From: Deinococcus metalli
Lineage (GTDB): Bacteria; Deinococcota; Deinococci; Deinococcales; Deinococcaceae
NCBI RefSeq assembly: GCF_014201805.1
Contig: NZ_JACHFK010000007.1
Coordinates: 124,001-188,000, forward strand
Reading direction: 5' to 3'
Length of the DNA: 64,000 bases
The position numbers and the translations under genes are program-made. Position 1 is the first letter of the stretch, and the number at the start of each line of letters is the position of its first letter. Below the pieces are notes generated by a model, which worked only from the letters and a program-made list of their open reading frames with translations, was not told the origin of the DNA and did not search any database. Below are positions 47,216-57,583 of this stretch, piece by piece.

Positions 47216-47860
47216 CTACGCTTCGCGCTGGCCGGTCACCCAGTAGCGCACGCGTTCGGACACGTTCTCCATGTGGTCGCCCACGCGTTCCAGGCTGCGC
47301 CCCACGCGCATCAGCATCAGCGCCTTGGAGATGTTGCGCGGGTCCTCGAGCATGTACGTCACGAGTTCGCGCTGGATCTGCTCGTACAGGTCGTCCACCT
47401 CGTCGTCCATCGCGGTGGTCATCTCGGCGCGCTCCACGTCCCGGTCGGCGAGGGCCGTGCGCAGGTTCTGGCTCATCTCGCCCAGGCGTTCGAGCATCCG
47501 CGCGAGGTTCACGTAGCGCTTCAGGGCCGGCGCCTGCGCCAGTTCCACGCCGTCCTTGGCGACATGCACCACGTAGTCGCCCATGCGCTCGATGTCGCTG
47601 AGGCTCTTGAGGATCAGCGCCACCATCCGCAGGTCGCGCGCCACCGGCTGGTGCAGCGCGATGATCCGCAGGCACTCGGCCTCGATCTGCGCTTCCTGCG
47701 CGTCCACCTCGCGGTCGAGGGCGCGCACCTCCTCCAGCCGCTCGACGCGTTCGTGCAGCAGCACGTCGGCCGCCACCGGCAGCATCCGCTCGACGGTGGC
47801 GAGCATGTTCAGGGCGCCGTTCAGTACGGCTCTCAGGTCGCTTTCAAGGGCTTCACGCAT
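47216..47860 (-). CDS. phoU: Phosphate signalling protein PhoU
   Basis: A 214-residue all-helical protein with two PhoU repeats (motifs such as DREVDAQEAQIEAECLRIIALHQPVARDLRMV and DDEVDDLYEQIQRELVTYM). It links the phosphate transporter to the PhoR kinase and binds metal clusters. AGGAG precedes ATG 47860. Third gene after the response regulator and kinase, but separated by 104 bases. Confidence 0.95.
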   Translation of the reverse strand: MREALESDLRAVLNGALNMLATVERMLPVAADVLLHERVERLEEVRALDREVDAQEAQIEAECLRIIALHQPVARDLRMVALILKSLSDIERMGDYVVHVAKDGVELAQAPALKRYVNLARMLERLGEMSQNLRTALADRDVERAEMTTAMDDEVDDLYEQIQRELVTYMLEDPRNISKALMLMRVGRSLERVGDHMENVSERVRYWVTGQREA

Positions 47861-47964
47861 GGGCACTCCTGTGGGTGAACGTACCACCCGGAGGTGGGGA
47901 AAAGGTCAGGGAACCGTCACGCCGCGCCGCGTGGCGTCCACGGGGGCACACCGGGGCCAGCGGC

Positions 47965-48954
47965 TCAGCCGCCCAGGCCGGAGACACCCGGCAGCGTGAA
48001 GCAAAAGGCGTTGCGCTGCCCGCGCCGCTCGGCCCAGGTCTGTCCGCCCCAGCCCTGCACGATGCTCCGCACGATGTACAGGCCCATGCCGCTGCCCTGG
48101 CCGGTCGCGCTGTGCCCGCGCGTGTGCGCCCGGAACAGGCTGTCGGTGTCGGTGAGCGCCGCGCCGTCGTCCAGCACGCAGACCTCCACCCACGTGCCGC
48201 GCCCGGCCGTCTGCACGTCCACCGGGTGCCCCGCCGGGCCGTACTTCAGCGCGTTCTCGATCAGGTTCAGCAGGACCTGCAGCAGCTTGTCGGGGTCGGC
48301 CCGCACCAGGTGGTCCGGACCGAAACTCAGTGTGGCCTGCCGTGCCAGCAGTTCCGGCGCCAGCAGCCGCTCGGCCCGCGCGAAGGCCTCCGCCAGGGGA
48401 AGCGTGCGCGCCCGCGTGGGCCGGAACCCCACCGCGAGGTCCTCGACCAGGCGCGCCAGGCGCTCGGTTTCCTGCAGGCCCTGGCGCACGAAGTTCTGCG
48501 CGAGTTCCTGCGGCATGTCGTACTCCAGCGCCTCCAGCACGCCGCGCAGCGCCGCCACGGGCGTGCGGAACTCGTGCGACAGCACTGCAGTCGCCTCGCG
48601 CAGCTCCGCCTCGCGGCGACGGTGCTCGGTCACGTCCTCCACGATCAGGGCCGAGTGCGTGTCGTCCCGGGTGGCCGTGCAGCGCAGCGTGCGGCCCGAG
48701 ACCTCCAGTTCCAGCTCCCCGCCGCGCTCCAGCAGCGCTTCCAGGGTGTGCCGGCGCACGATCTCCAGCACCGGGCGGCCCTCTGCCCGCTCCTGCGGTA
48801 CGCCCCACAGCCGCGCGGCGGCGGCATTCACGCGCGTGACCACGCCCGCGCGGGTCAGCAGGACGGCCTGCGGCAGTGCGTCCATCCACATGATCCACTC
48901 CTCCGCCGCGCCCTGGGTCGGCACGTCGCCGGCCGCCGCGCGCCGCACCGTCAC
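47965..48954 (-). CDS. phoR: PhoR-like sensor histidine kinase, soluble
   Basis: A 329-residue kinase. A PAS-like domain (about 25-115) is followed by the DHp helix with H127 in SHEFRTPVAAL, and a HATPase domain (NLIENALKYG, DDGAALTDTDSLF, GQGSGMGLYIVRSIVQGWGG). No transmembrane helix is visible, unlike many PhoR. The GTG 48954 start overlaps the response-regulator stop (GTGA). The linked PhoU supports phosphate sensing. Confidence 0.88.
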   Translation of the reverse strand: MTVRRAAAGDVPTQGAAEEWIMWMDALPQAVLLTRAGVVTRVNAAAARLWGVPQERAEGRPVLEIVRRHTLEALLERGGELELEVSGRTLRCTATRDDTHSALIVEDVTEHRRREAELREATAVLSHEFRTPVAALRGVLEALEYDMPQELAQNFVRQGLQETERLARLVEDLAVGFRPTRARTLPLAEAFARAERLLAPELLARQATLSFGPDHLVRADPDKLLQVLLNLIENALKYGPAGHPVDVQTAGRGTWVEVCVLDDGAALTDTDSLFRAHTRGHSATGQGSGMGLYIVRSIVQGWGGQTWAERRGQRNAFCFTLPGVSGLGG

Positions 48955-49640
48955 GCCGGCGCCGTCCACGGCCGCATGCGGTAGCCCTTGCCGCGCACCG
49001 TCTCCAGAAAGCCCGGCCGGCCCGGATCGTCTCCCAGGTGCGCCCGCAGCTGCGTGACGTGCTGGTCCACCGTGCGCTCGCCGCCCAGGAAGTCCGCGCC
49101 CCAGACCTTGTCCAGCAGTTCCGTGCGCGAGTACACCCGCCCCACGTTCTGGGCCAGGAACGCCAGCAGGTCGAACTCGCGCCGCGTGAGGTTCAGCCGC
49201 GCGCCGCCCACGCGCGCCTCGGCCGCGCCGAGGTCCACGTTCAGGGGGCCGTTCGCCAGCACCGCCGGCACCTGTGGCTGCGCGCGGCGCAGCAGGGCCC
49301 GCACGCGCGCCACGAGTTCCGCCGCGGAAAAGGGCTTGGTCAGGTAATCGTCCGCGCCGGACTCCAGGCCCTCGACCCGTTCGGCCTCGGCCGCGCGCGC
49401 CGTGAGCATCAGCACCGGCATGCGCCGCAGGTCCGGGTCGCCGCGCAGCCGACGCAAAAAGCCCAGGCCGCTCTCGCCGGGCAGCATCCAGTCCAGCACC
49501 AGCGCGTCCGCGCCCGAGAGCGCTTCCAGCCCTCCCGCCGTGGAGGGCAGGGCCGTGACGGTGAGCCCCGCGCGCTCCAGGTGAAAGCGCAGGACATCCC
49601 GCACGGTGCCCTCGTCCTCTATGACAACCACGTGGCTCAT
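48951..49640 (-). CDS. phoB: PhoB-like OmpR-family response regulator
   Basis: A 229-residue regulator: a receiver domain (1-118) with D50 as phosphoacceptor in LVLDWMLPG and K102 in YLTKPF, then an OmpR winged helix ([51 protein letters not shown]). Position with PhoR-like kinase and PhoU indicates phosphate control. ATG 49640 follows GGAAGGG. A Pho-box-like direct repeat lies 21 bases upstream. Confidence 0.9.
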   Translation of the reverse strand: MSHVVVIEDEGTVRDVLRFHLERAGLTVTALPSTAGGLEALSGADALVLDWMLPGESGLGFLRRLRGDPDLRRMPVLMLTARAAEAERVEGLESGADDYLTKPFSAAELVARVRALLRRAQPQVPAVLANGPLNVDLGAAEARVGGARLNLTRREFDLLAFLAQNVGRVYSRTELLDKVWGADFLGGERTVDQHVTQLRAHLGDDPGRPGFLETVRGKGYRMRPWTAPA

Positions 49641-49660
49641 CCCTTCCATTCTGCGATCAC

Positions 49661-49678
49661 AGGTCAGGGGGATGTCAG
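49661..49678 (-). promoter_or_regulatory. Pho-box-like direct repeat upstream of phoB
   Basis: On the minus strand CTGACAT, four bases, CTGACCT: two 7-bp direct repeats with 11-bp period, as in the enterobacterial Pho box (CTGTCAT repeats). Suggests autoregulation by the PhoB-like protein. Confidence 0.5.
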
Positions 49679-49881
49679 GGTCGCGGCCGGGCGCGTCCAA
49701 GTCTGCCGGCCTGGGGCAGGGAACGGGGCGCCGACTGTCCTCCGGCTTCCTGATGTCCGGCGCGCGGCTGCGCTACCCTGCGGGCGCCACGGTCCCGCGT
49801 CGGGGGCGTGGGGGTGGGCAGCGGACGACATCCCTCTCCAGGCCGTTCTGCGAGACGCCGAGTGCCCCCCCGGGAGTGAGC

Positions 49882-51093
49882 ATGCGCAAGTACTACACGT
49901 CGGAATCCGTCTCGGAAGGTCATCCGGACAAACTCGCGGACTTCATCTCTGACTCGGTGCTGGACGAGTTCCTGCGGCAGGAGCCGGGGAGCCGCGTGGC
50001 GGTCGAGACGCTGCTGACCACCGGCATGGCGGTCGTGGCGGGCGAGGTCACCGCGCAGCACGCGCACGTGGACGTGCAGAGGACCGTGCGCGAGGCGGTC
50101 ATGAAGGTGGGCTACACCCGCGCGAACTACGGCTTCGACGCCGAGTACAGCGCCGTGCTGGTGTCCATCCACGAGCAGAGCCCCGAGATCGCCGGGGGCG
50201 TGAGCAGCAGCGAGGAGTGGCGCGCGATGACCGAAGAGGAGCGCGCCCGCCCGGAGAACGCGCACTCCGAGGTGGGCGCCGGCGACCAGGGCCTGATGTT
50301 CGGGTACGCGACCGACGAGACGCCGGAACTCATGCCGCTGCCGATCTCGCTGGCGCACGCGCTCACGCGCCGGCTGGCACAGCTGCGCAAGGACGGCACG
50401 CTGCCGTACCTGCGCCCGGACGCCAAGGCGCAGGTGACGGTGGTGCGCGACGGCGAGCCGCATGACGCGCGCACCACCGCCGTGGACACCATCGTGATCA
50501 GCACGCAGCACGCCGACGACGCGACGCAGGAGCAGATCCGCGCGGACATGCTCGAGCACGTGATCCGCCCGGTGATCCCGGCCGAGTACCTGACGCCCGA
50601 GACGAAGTACTTCATCAACCCCAGCGGGCGCTTCGTGATCGGCGGGCCGCACGGCGACACCGGCCTGACGGGGCGCAAGATCATCGTGGATACCTACGGC
50701 GGCGCGGTGCCGCACGGCGGCGGAGCGTTCTCCGGCAAGGACCCCACGAAGGTGGACCGCTCGGCGGCGTACTACGCCCGTTACATCGCCAAGAACCTCG
50801 TGGCGGCGGGCCTGGCGCGCCGGGCACTGGTCGAGGTGGCGTACGCCATCGGCCGCGCCGGCCCCGTGAGTCTGCGGGTGGACACCTACGGCACCGGCAC
50901 GGTCAGCGACGAGGAGCTGGCCGCACTCGTCGCCGAGCACTTTGACGCGCGCCCACAGGCGATCATCGCGCAGCTCGATCTGCGCCGGCCCATCTACGCG
51001 CAGACCGCCGCGTACGGGCACTTCGGCCGCCCGGAGTTCCCGTGGGAGCAGACGGACCGGGCGCAGGCGCTCAGGGCGGCCGCGCAGGGCTGA
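49882..51093 (+). CDS. metK: S-adenosylmethionine synthetase
   Basis: A 403-residue MetK making SAM from ATP and methionine. Signatures: [10 protein letters not shown] near 10 (ATP/Mg), [12 protein letters not shown] near 130, and [18 protein letters not shown] near 275. GGGAG precedes ATG 49882. The 240-bp upstream region holds no SAM riboswitch that I can recognise; a TACCCT -10 about 100 bases upstream is possible. Confidence 0.98.
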   Translation: MRKYYTSESVSEGHPDKLADFISDSVLDEFLRQEPGSRVAVETLLTTGMAVVAGEVTAQHAHVDVQRTVREAVMKVGYTRANYGFDAEYSAVLVSIHEQSPEIAGGVSSSEEWRAMTEEERARPENAHSEVGAGDQGLMFGYATDETPELMPLPISLAHALTRRLAQLRKDGTLPYLRPDAKAQVTVVRDGEPHDARTTAVDTIVISTQHADDATQEQIRADMLEHVIRPVIPAEYLTPETKYFINPSGRFVIGGPHGDTGLTGRKIIVDTYGGAVPHGGGAFSGKDPTKVDRSAAYYARYIAKNLVAAGLARRALVEVAYAIGRAGPVSLRVDTYGTGTVSDEELAALVAEHFDARPQAIIAQLDLRRPIYAQTAAYGHFGRPEFPWEQTDRAQALRAAAQG

Positions 51094-51177
51094 GCGCAGC
51101 GCAGTCTGGAGGCCGGCGGTCACGTGCGCCGGCCTCTTTCGTTGGCCCCGGTCATGACGTGATCACGGGCCGCTGCA

Positions 51178-51233
51178 CATGCTTCCCTCCATCGCGCCCC
51201 GCCGGACGGCCCGGCGCGATGGAGGGAAGCATG
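51178..51233 (+). promoter_or_regulatory. 21-bp perfect inverted repeat enclosing the RBS and start codon of the HET-C-like gene
   Basis: 51178-51198 and 51213-51233 are exact inverse complements with a 14-base loop. The right arm contains GGAGGG and the ATG at 51231. If the RNA begins upstream of the left arm, a very stable hairpin would hide the ribosome-binding site and start codon. Confidence 0.85.
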
Positions 51234-52766
51234 CAGCACGCACGCGCCGCGACCACCCTGTTGGGGCTGGCCCTGTGCTCGGGGGGCACGGGCTACGCCT
51301 TCGACACCGGCCACCACGCCGACCTGACCCGCGAGGTGCTGGCGGAGGCCGGCATGAACGACACCGCCATCCGCGCCGCGCAGGTCGAGAACTGGCTGGT
51401 GGACTATTACTCGTCCAGCCCCACGGCCTTCGGGGACGTGCAGTCGGCGGCCGAGAAGCTGCACGCGGACAACCTGTTCTCGCCGGCGGCCGTCACGAAC
51501 TACTGGGACCGCTACGTCACGAACGCCCGCGCCGCCTTCCACGAGGCGGCGACCCGGGGCGATGCCCGGCAGGTCGTGGCGCTGCTGGGCATGAGCCTGC
51601 ACAGCGTGCAGGACTTCTACTCGCACTCGAACTGGGCCGAGCTGCAACCGCCCCCGTCCGGCGTGGACTACGCCACGCTGACGTGGTTTGACGCGCCCGC
51701 CGCCCGGCGCGCCGGCGTGAAGACCGGCAAGGCCAGCACCAGCAACGCCGCCGGCCAGACCCCGCACGGCGGGTACAGCAGCGGCATGAACCACGACTCC
51801 TACGTGCGTCCGAACTGGGACCGGGCGTACGTGCTGGCCTACGCGGGCGCGCGGCAGTGGGTGAACCAGGCCCGGCTGTGGGTTTCGGAGGTCAACCCGA
51901 ATGTCTGGAACGCCGCGCGGACCCTGACCCTGAGCGGCGAAGACATGGAGCGCCTGGGCAAGGACCAGGAGGCCCTGTACCGCATCTCCGAGTGGGTCAA
52001 GAACGTGAGCGGCTCCGAGGACGGCCACTGGAAGGGCAATGGCAGCGGCGTCCGTACAGATTTCCTGGGATTCTCCGCGAAGTGGGTGGCGCTGACGCTC
52101 GACTCGGTGTTCGAGGAGGACTTCAAGACCCGCAAGTGGCACCAGCTGCTGGCAGGCGGGCTGCGCGGCGCGCTCGACCTGAACGTGAACGCCCCGCCGC
52201 CCGCGCCGGCCCCGGCTGTGGCCCGCGTGGCGCTGAACAAGCGCGCGGTGGTTCTGCGGACCGTCTCGGCGCGCGACCTGAACAACGCGGACGGCGTGTT
52301 CGGTGTGGGCGGCAACGCGGACATGTACGCCCGCATCCGCGTGCAGAACCAGGAGTTCATCGAGGCCATGCAACTCGACAGGGAGAGCATCCGGCCCGCG
52401 TGGACGACCATCCGCTTCATCGACGCGGACATTCCGTTCGTTTCTGTCCACTACGAGCTGTGGGACGAGGACGGCGTGCTGAACGGCGACGACGAGCACC
52501 TGGACGTTCACCCGGACGGCCGCTTCAAGAACCTGGATTTCCTGTTCAACATGACCACGCACCGCGTCGGCGGGATCGGCCTGGACGGCGTCTTCGACTC
52601 GGACGCGCGGCTGCTGACCATCCAGGGCACCGCGTCGGACCGCGCCCGGATCCAGTTCTTCATCACGTCCAGAACGCTGGCCCGCACGGTGATCCGGCCC
52701 TTCCCCGGCCGCCCGCCGGTGCTTCAGCCCATAGAGCCGCCCGTGCTCCAGCCCACGACGCCCTAG
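51231..52766 (+). CDS. Secreted zinc-dependent phospholipase C/HET-C-like protein
   Basis: A 511-residue exported protein: signal peptide residues 1-22 (LLGLALCSGGTGYAF), then an HET-C/zinc-phospholipase-C-like domain with TGHHADLTREVL near 27 and ALLGMSLHSVQDFYSHSNW near 120, the latter carrying the His/Asp/His metal site. The C-terminal 150 residues are beta-rich (VARVALNKRAVVLRTVSARDL onward) with a Pro-rich tail. GGAGGG precedes ATG 51231; an in-frame ATG at 51219 is also possible. Both lie in the right arm of the hairpin. The end overlaps the convergent response regulator by four bases. Substrate unknown; phospholipid is the family guess. Confidence 0.82.
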   Translation: MQHARAATTLLGLALCSGGTGYAFDTGHHADLTREVLAEAGMNDTAIRAAQVENWLVDYYSSSPTAFGDVQSAAEKLHADNLFSPAAVTNYWDRYVTNARAAFHEAATRGDARQVVALLGMSLHSVQDFYSHSNWAELQPPPSGVDYATLTWFDAPAARRAGVKTGKASTSNAAGQTPHGGYSSGMNHDSYVRPNWDRAYVLAYAGARQWVNQARLWVSEVNPNVWNAARTLTLSGEDMERLGKDQEALYRISEWVKNVSGSEDGHWKGNGSGVRTDFLGFSAKWVALTLDSVFEEDFKTRKWHQLLAGGLRGALDLNVNAPPPAPAPAVARVALNKRAVVLRTVSARDLNNADGVFGVGGNADMYARIRVQNQEFIEAMQLDRESIRPAWTTIRFIDADIPFVSVHYELWDEDGVLNGDDEHLDVHPDGRFKNLDFLFNMTTHRVGGIGLDGVFDSDARLLTIQGTASDRARIQFFITSRTLARTVIRPFPGRPPVLQPIEPPVLQPTTP

Positions 52767-53425
52767 CGGCCCGCCTCGCGCTGGGCGAGCAGGGCGGCCT
52801 CCACGCGGTTACGCACCTGGAGTTTTTGCAGGATGTTCGTCATGTAGTGCTTGACCGTCTTCTCCGTGAGGTCCAGGTCCCGGCCGATCTCCTTGTTGCT
52901 CCGGCCCGACGCGACGCCCTCCAGGATCTGCCGTTCGCGCGGCGTGAGGTCGCTCAGCGGGTGGTGCGCGCCGCGGCCCGGCGCGGCCATCTCGACCAGC
53001 ACGCCCGCCGCGAGGGTCGGCGTGATGTACACCTCGCCCGCGTACACCGAGCGGACGATGCGCCGCAGTTCGCGCCCCGACACGCCTTTGAGGATGTACC
53101 CGCGCGCTCCGGCCTTCAGCGCGGACAGCACGTCGGCCTCCTCCTCGCTGAAGGTCAGCATCACGATCTTCGTGACGGGGCACGCGGCGGTCACGGCCCG
53201 CGCGGCGTGCATCCCGCCGCCCGGCAGGTTCAGGTCGAGCAGCAGCAGGTCCGGCAGCAGCGCCGTGCACAGCCGCAGGGCGTCGTCGGCGCTGCCGCCC
53301 TCGCCGACCACCTCCAGGCCCGATTCGGCGCCCAGCGTGGCGGCCACGCCCTCGCGGAACAGCGGGTGGTCGTCCACGATCACGATCCGGACGGCGTCGG
53401 TGTGGGGTTCGGTGGCATCAGTCAT
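52763..53425 (-). CDS. NarL/LuxR-family response regulator
   Basis: A 220-residue regulator: receiver domain with D64 in LLLDLNLPGG and a conserved Lys in YILKGV, then a C-terminal LuxR HTH (LTPRERQILEGVASGRSNKEIGRDLDLTEKTVKHYMTNILQKL). It pairs with the NarX-like kinase, whose stop it overlaps by eight bases. Signal and targets unknown. Confidence 0.93.
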   Translation of the reverse strand: MTDATEPHTDAVRIVIVDDHPLFREGVAATLGAESGLEVVGEGGSADDALRLCTALLPDLLLLDLNLPGGGMHAARAVTAACPVTKIVMLTFSEEEADVLSALKAGARGYILKGVSGRELRRIVRSVYAGEVYITPTLAAGVLVEMAAPGRGAHHPLSDLTPRERQILEGVASGRSNKEIGRDLDLTEKTVKHYMTNILQKLQVRNRVEAALLAQREAGR

Positions 53426-54851
53426 CGCGGTCCTCCGGGTGTGATTCCGCGGGGTGCAGGGGCACCCTCGCCTCGACGGCGGTGCCGCCTTCTGGCCGGG
53501 CCGTCACGGTGAAGGTGCCGCCCAGGCTCTCGGCGCGCTCGCGCATGCCCACCAGACCCAGGTGCCCCTCGCGCGCTCCGCCGGTCCACGTGAAGCCCGG
53601 CCCCCCGTCCGTGATCCGCAGGGTCAGCCAGCCGCCCTGCGCGTCCGCGTGCACGGCCGACGCGCGGCCCGGGGCATGCCGGGCCGCGTTGTTCAGAGCT
53701 TCCTGCACGATCCGGAAGGCCGTGATCTTCACCGGCAGCGGCACGCCGTCCGGCAGCGCCTCGGCGTGCAGGGTGGCGTCCACACCGGTCCGGCGGCGGT
53801 GGTCGCGCAGCGCCCGCTCCAGGGTCTCGTGCAGGCTCAGGCCCAGCAGGTCCGGCAACCGCAGGTCCGTGGCGATGGCGCGTACCTCGCGCAGCGCGGC
53901 CTCCAGCGACTGCTCCACGCTGCGCAGCGCGGCCTCCTGCGCCGGCTGCCCGGCGGCGTGCGTGGTCAGGCTGTCCAGGCGCAGCAGCGCGTAGCTCAGG
54001 TCCTGGGCAGGGCCGTCGTGCAGGTCGCTGGACACGCGCCGCAGCACGCGCTCGCTGTGCGCCGCCGTGCGCGCCGCGGCCCGGCTCACGCGGCCGTGCA
54101 GCTGCGCGTTCTGCGTGAGCAGGCGCTCCAGCGTGCCCACCTGTTCGCGCAGCGTCGCCTGCTGCCGCCGGATGGTGTCGGACCCCCGGCGCACCAGCCC
54201 GGACAGCAGCAGGTACGTCAGCAGCGTCGTCAGGCCCACCGCCGCCCACGACCGCCGCTGGGCCTGCGCGATCTCCGCTTCCAGCGGCCCGGTCGTCTGG
54301 TAGAACTCCGCCACGGCGATCACGCGGTCGGACCCCTCGATGCGCATGGGCACGTACGTCTCGATCAGGTGCCGGAACTTGCCGCGCTGCGAGGCGTTCT
54401 CCTCGTCGCGCAGGTTCGTGATGTCCGCCGAGATCTCGCCCCGCCACGCGCGCTCCAGGTCCTCCTTGACCGGGAACACCCCCCCGGCGTCCTGGCCGTA
54501 CACCACCCGGCCGCCCGGCGCCCAGATCTTGATGGACACGATCTCGCGGCCCAGCGGCGTGGTCGCCAGCAGGTGCTCGATGGCATCCCTGCGCTCGGCC
54601 GACAGCCACGTCGAGGACCCCAGTTCCTGGAGCTGCGTGACCAGGAAGTTCTCCACATACAGCGCCGCCGTGGCCGCCGTGCGGTGGATCACGCCCTGGC
54701 GGATCTGCGCGCCCACCCACCACCCGGTCACCAGCATGCTGATCAGCAGCACCAGCAGGCTTGCCAGGTTGAAGCGCGCCGCGAGGCTCAGGTCACCCCA
54801 GCGCCACGCCGGGCGACCACGGGCGCGCCGCACGGGAACAGTCAGGGCCAT
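53418..54851 (-). CDS. NarX/DesK-type membrane histidine kinase
   Basis: A 477-residue kinase. TM1 at about 26-46 and TM2 at about 205-225 flank an extracytoplasmic sensor of about 155 residues. The HisKA_3 dimerisation helix has the phosphoacceptor His in VSSDLHDGPAQDLSY near 285, and the HATPase_c domain (FRIVQEALNNAARHA, GLVGMRERAESLGG) follows. It would phosphorylate the neighbouring NarL-type regulator. ATG 54851 lies five bases after GATAAT, a near-leaderless start. Confidence 0.92.
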   Translation of the reverse strand: MALTVPVRRARGRPAWRWGDLSLAARFNLASLLVLLISMLVTGWWVGAQIRQGVIHRTAATAALYVENFLVTQLQELGSSTWLSAERRDAIEHLLATTPLGREIVSIKIWAPGGRVVYGQDAGGVFPVKEDLERAWRGEISADITNLRDEENASQRGKFRHLIETYVPMRIEGSDRVIAVAEFYQTTGPLEAEIAQAQRRSWAAVGLTTLLTYLLLSGLVRRGSDTIRRQQATLREQVGTLERLLTQNAQLHGRVSRAAARTAAHSERVLRRVSSDLHDGPAQDLSYALLRLDSLTTHAAGQPAQEAALRSVEQSLEAALREVRAIATDLRLPDLLGLSLHETLERALRDHRRRTGVDATLHAEALPDGVPLPVKITAFRIVQEALNNAARHAPGRASAVHADAQGGWLTLRITDGGPGFTWTGGAREGHLGLVGMRERAESLGGTFTVTARPEGGTAVEARVPLHPAESHPEDRDD

Positions 54852-54856
54852 ACCGC

Positions 54857-54862
54857 ATTATC
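54857..54862 (-). promoter_or_regulatory. -10 element GATAAT, 5 nt before the histidine kinase
   Basis: GATAAT, GCGGT, ATG 54851 on the minus strand; no Shine-Dalgarno. Confidence 0.4.
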
Positions 54863-54911
54863 CGGCGCCGCCGCGCGGCCGGGCAGTGGACCAAGGTCGG
54901 GGGCCCGCCCG

Positions 54912-56017
<1,106 letters not shown>

Positions 56018-56027
56018 GCGGAGGTCC

Positions 56028-56321
56028 TCATCCGTCCAGCGTAGCGCCCGCGTGCCCCGCACCGGCCGCCCCCAGCGCCCCGTACGCCTCGAAGGTGTCG
56101 AGCGTGCCCGGCGCGAGCTGCCAGTCCTCGCCGTCCCGCGTGGCCTGCCCGGCCTGCACCAGTCGGTTGAGTTCCGCCTCCACCCGCTGCTGCACGCGCC
56201 GCAGCGGCATGTCCGCCGCGCCCTCCACGCCGCGCCACGTCAGGAACGCGCGGTGAAAGGCGGGCAGGGCGTCCAGGCCCACCGTGGTCTCCAGGGTCCG
56301 CCAGCTCAGGGGGGGCGTCAT
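56028..56321 (-). CDS. Small conserved hypothetical protein upstream of rsmD
   Basis: A 97-residue protein rich in Arg/Leu (MTPPLSWRTLETTVGLDALPAFHRAFLTWRG onward), helical, with no known domain. Stops 10 bases before the TTG start of rsmD. Function unknown. Confidence 0.65.
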   Translation of the reverse strand: MTPPLSWRTLETTVGLDALPAFHRAFLTWRGVEGAADMPLRRVQQRVEAELNRLVQAGQATRDGEDWQLAPGTLDTFEAYGALGAAGAGHAGATLDG

Positions 56322-56353
56322 GGGCCCTGTTCTACTCCCGCCGCCCCGCCGCG

Positions 56354-56359
56354 TACAAT
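56354..56359 (+). promoter_or_regulatory. -10 element TACAAT, 6 nt before the 89-residue gene
   Basis: TACAAT, GCCCGC, ATG 56366; leaderless-type. Confidence 0.55.
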
Positions 56360-56365
56360 GCCCGC

Positions 56366-56635
<270 letters not shown>

Positions 56636-56662
56636 GCGTGGTCCCCGGCGGGGCCCGGCCGC

Positions 56663-57154
56663 ATGGTCGTTGAGGCCGCCCAGGCCTTTACCCTGCCGTT
56701 TCCGGGCACGCCGGAGCGTGCGCTCGAGTTCGTGCGGGACCCCGCGTGGGCGCTGTCGGACGTGGGCTTCCTGCGTCACCTGTCGGCGGACCAGGACGGC
56801 GTGCGCGGCGAACTGGTGGTGGCGTTGCCCGTGCTGGGCGAGGCCGACCTGCCCTTCCACAGCCGCCTGCGGCTTCTGCCGGACGGCGCGGCGCTGGACC
56901 CCGCCCCCCTGAGCGGCGAGCGCGCGTGGGTGGAGGTGCAGGGCACGGCCCGCGTGGACGGCGTCACGGACGTCGGCGCGGCGTTGGCCTTTTCATTTGT
57001 GTTCCGCGCGCACCTGAGCCTGCCGGACGGCGGCGGGTGGGGCGGCGAGGCGTTCTCGAAGATGGTGCGGGCCGCGGCGGGGCGCACCCTGGAGCGGGTG
57101 GCGCGGGAGCTGCCCGCCGGCATTGCACAGGCCATGACCCGGCAGCCGGAGTGA
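56663..57154 (+). CDS. DUF3809-like hypothetical protein
   Basis: A 163-residue protein resembling DUF3809, which I recall as restricted to Deinococci: EAAQAFTLPFPGTPERALEFV at the start, DVGFLRHLSADQDGVRGELVVALPVLGEADLPF, then a beta-rich middle and a final helix. SRPBCC-like lipid-binding shape is possible. The last codons and stop lie inside a 23-bp inverted repeat shared with the 3' flank of rsfS. Confidence 0.65.
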   Translation: MVVEAAQAFTLPFPGTPERALEFVRDPAWALSDVGFLRHLSADQDGVRGELVVALPVLGEADLPFHSRLRLLPDGAALDPAPLSGERAWVEVQGTARVDGVTDVGAALAFSFVFRAHLSLPDGGGWGGEAFSKMVRAAAGRTLERVARELPAGIAQAMTRQPE

Positions 57155-57179
57155 CGGGCTGCCGGGTCATGGCCTGTGC
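57125..57179. terminator. 23-bp perfect inverted repeat between convergent genes, overlapping coding sequence
   Basis: 57125-57147 and 57157-57179 are exact inverse complements with a 9-base loop holding the stop codon of the plus-strand gene. Bidirectional terminator without T-tracts is the simplest reading. Confidence 0.75.
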
Positions 57180-57181
57180 GC

Positions 57182-57583
57182 TCAGCGTTCGGCTTCGGGG
57201 AAGTCCACGGTGCGGGCGTCGCTCCACAGGCCCTCGAGGTCGTAGTACTCGCGGGCGTCGCGGGTCATGATATGCACCACGACGCTCCCGCCGAAGGCGA
57301 GCAGCAGCCAGCGTTCGCTGGGACCCTCCACGCTGGGGCGCGGCAGACCGGCCTCCAGCGCCTTCTCGCGGATGTTCTCCTGCACGGCGTTGAGCTGCAG
57401 GCCGGCGGTGGCCGTGCAGATCACGAAGTAGTCCAGCGTGGAGGACACGTCGGTGAGGTCGAGCACCACGACGTCCTCGGCGCGGCGTTCGCGGGCGGCG
57501 TCCACGATGGCGCGCAGCTGCGCGTGCAGGCCGGGCTGCCGGGCGGGGGTCGTGGGGGTCAGGCGGTCAGGATCAGTGGTCAT
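57182..57583 (-). CDS. rsfS: Ribosomal silencing factor RsfS
   Basis: A 133-residue RsfS/DUF143 protein that binds ribosomal protein L14 and blocks subunit joining when nutrients are short. Family signatures: DVVVLDLTDVSSTLDYFVICTATAG near 38, then NIREKALEAGLPRPSVEG, and VVVHIMTRDAREYYDLEGLWSDA at the end. ATG 57583 overlaps the LCP stop (ATGA). Confidence 0.96.
   Translation of the reverse strand: MTTDPDRLTPTTPARQPGLHAQLRAIVDAARERRAEDVVVLDLTDVSSTLDYFVICTATAGLQLNAVQENIREKALEAGLPRPSVEGPSERWLLLAFGGSVVVHIMTRDAREYYDLEGLWSDARTVDFPEAER

Noticed and set aside
49641..49881. SAM riboswitch upstream of metK
   Set aside because: I looked for the conserved SAM-I and SAM-II core segments and saw none; the leader is simply GC-rich. 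A covariance search (cmsearch with SAM models) would settle it.
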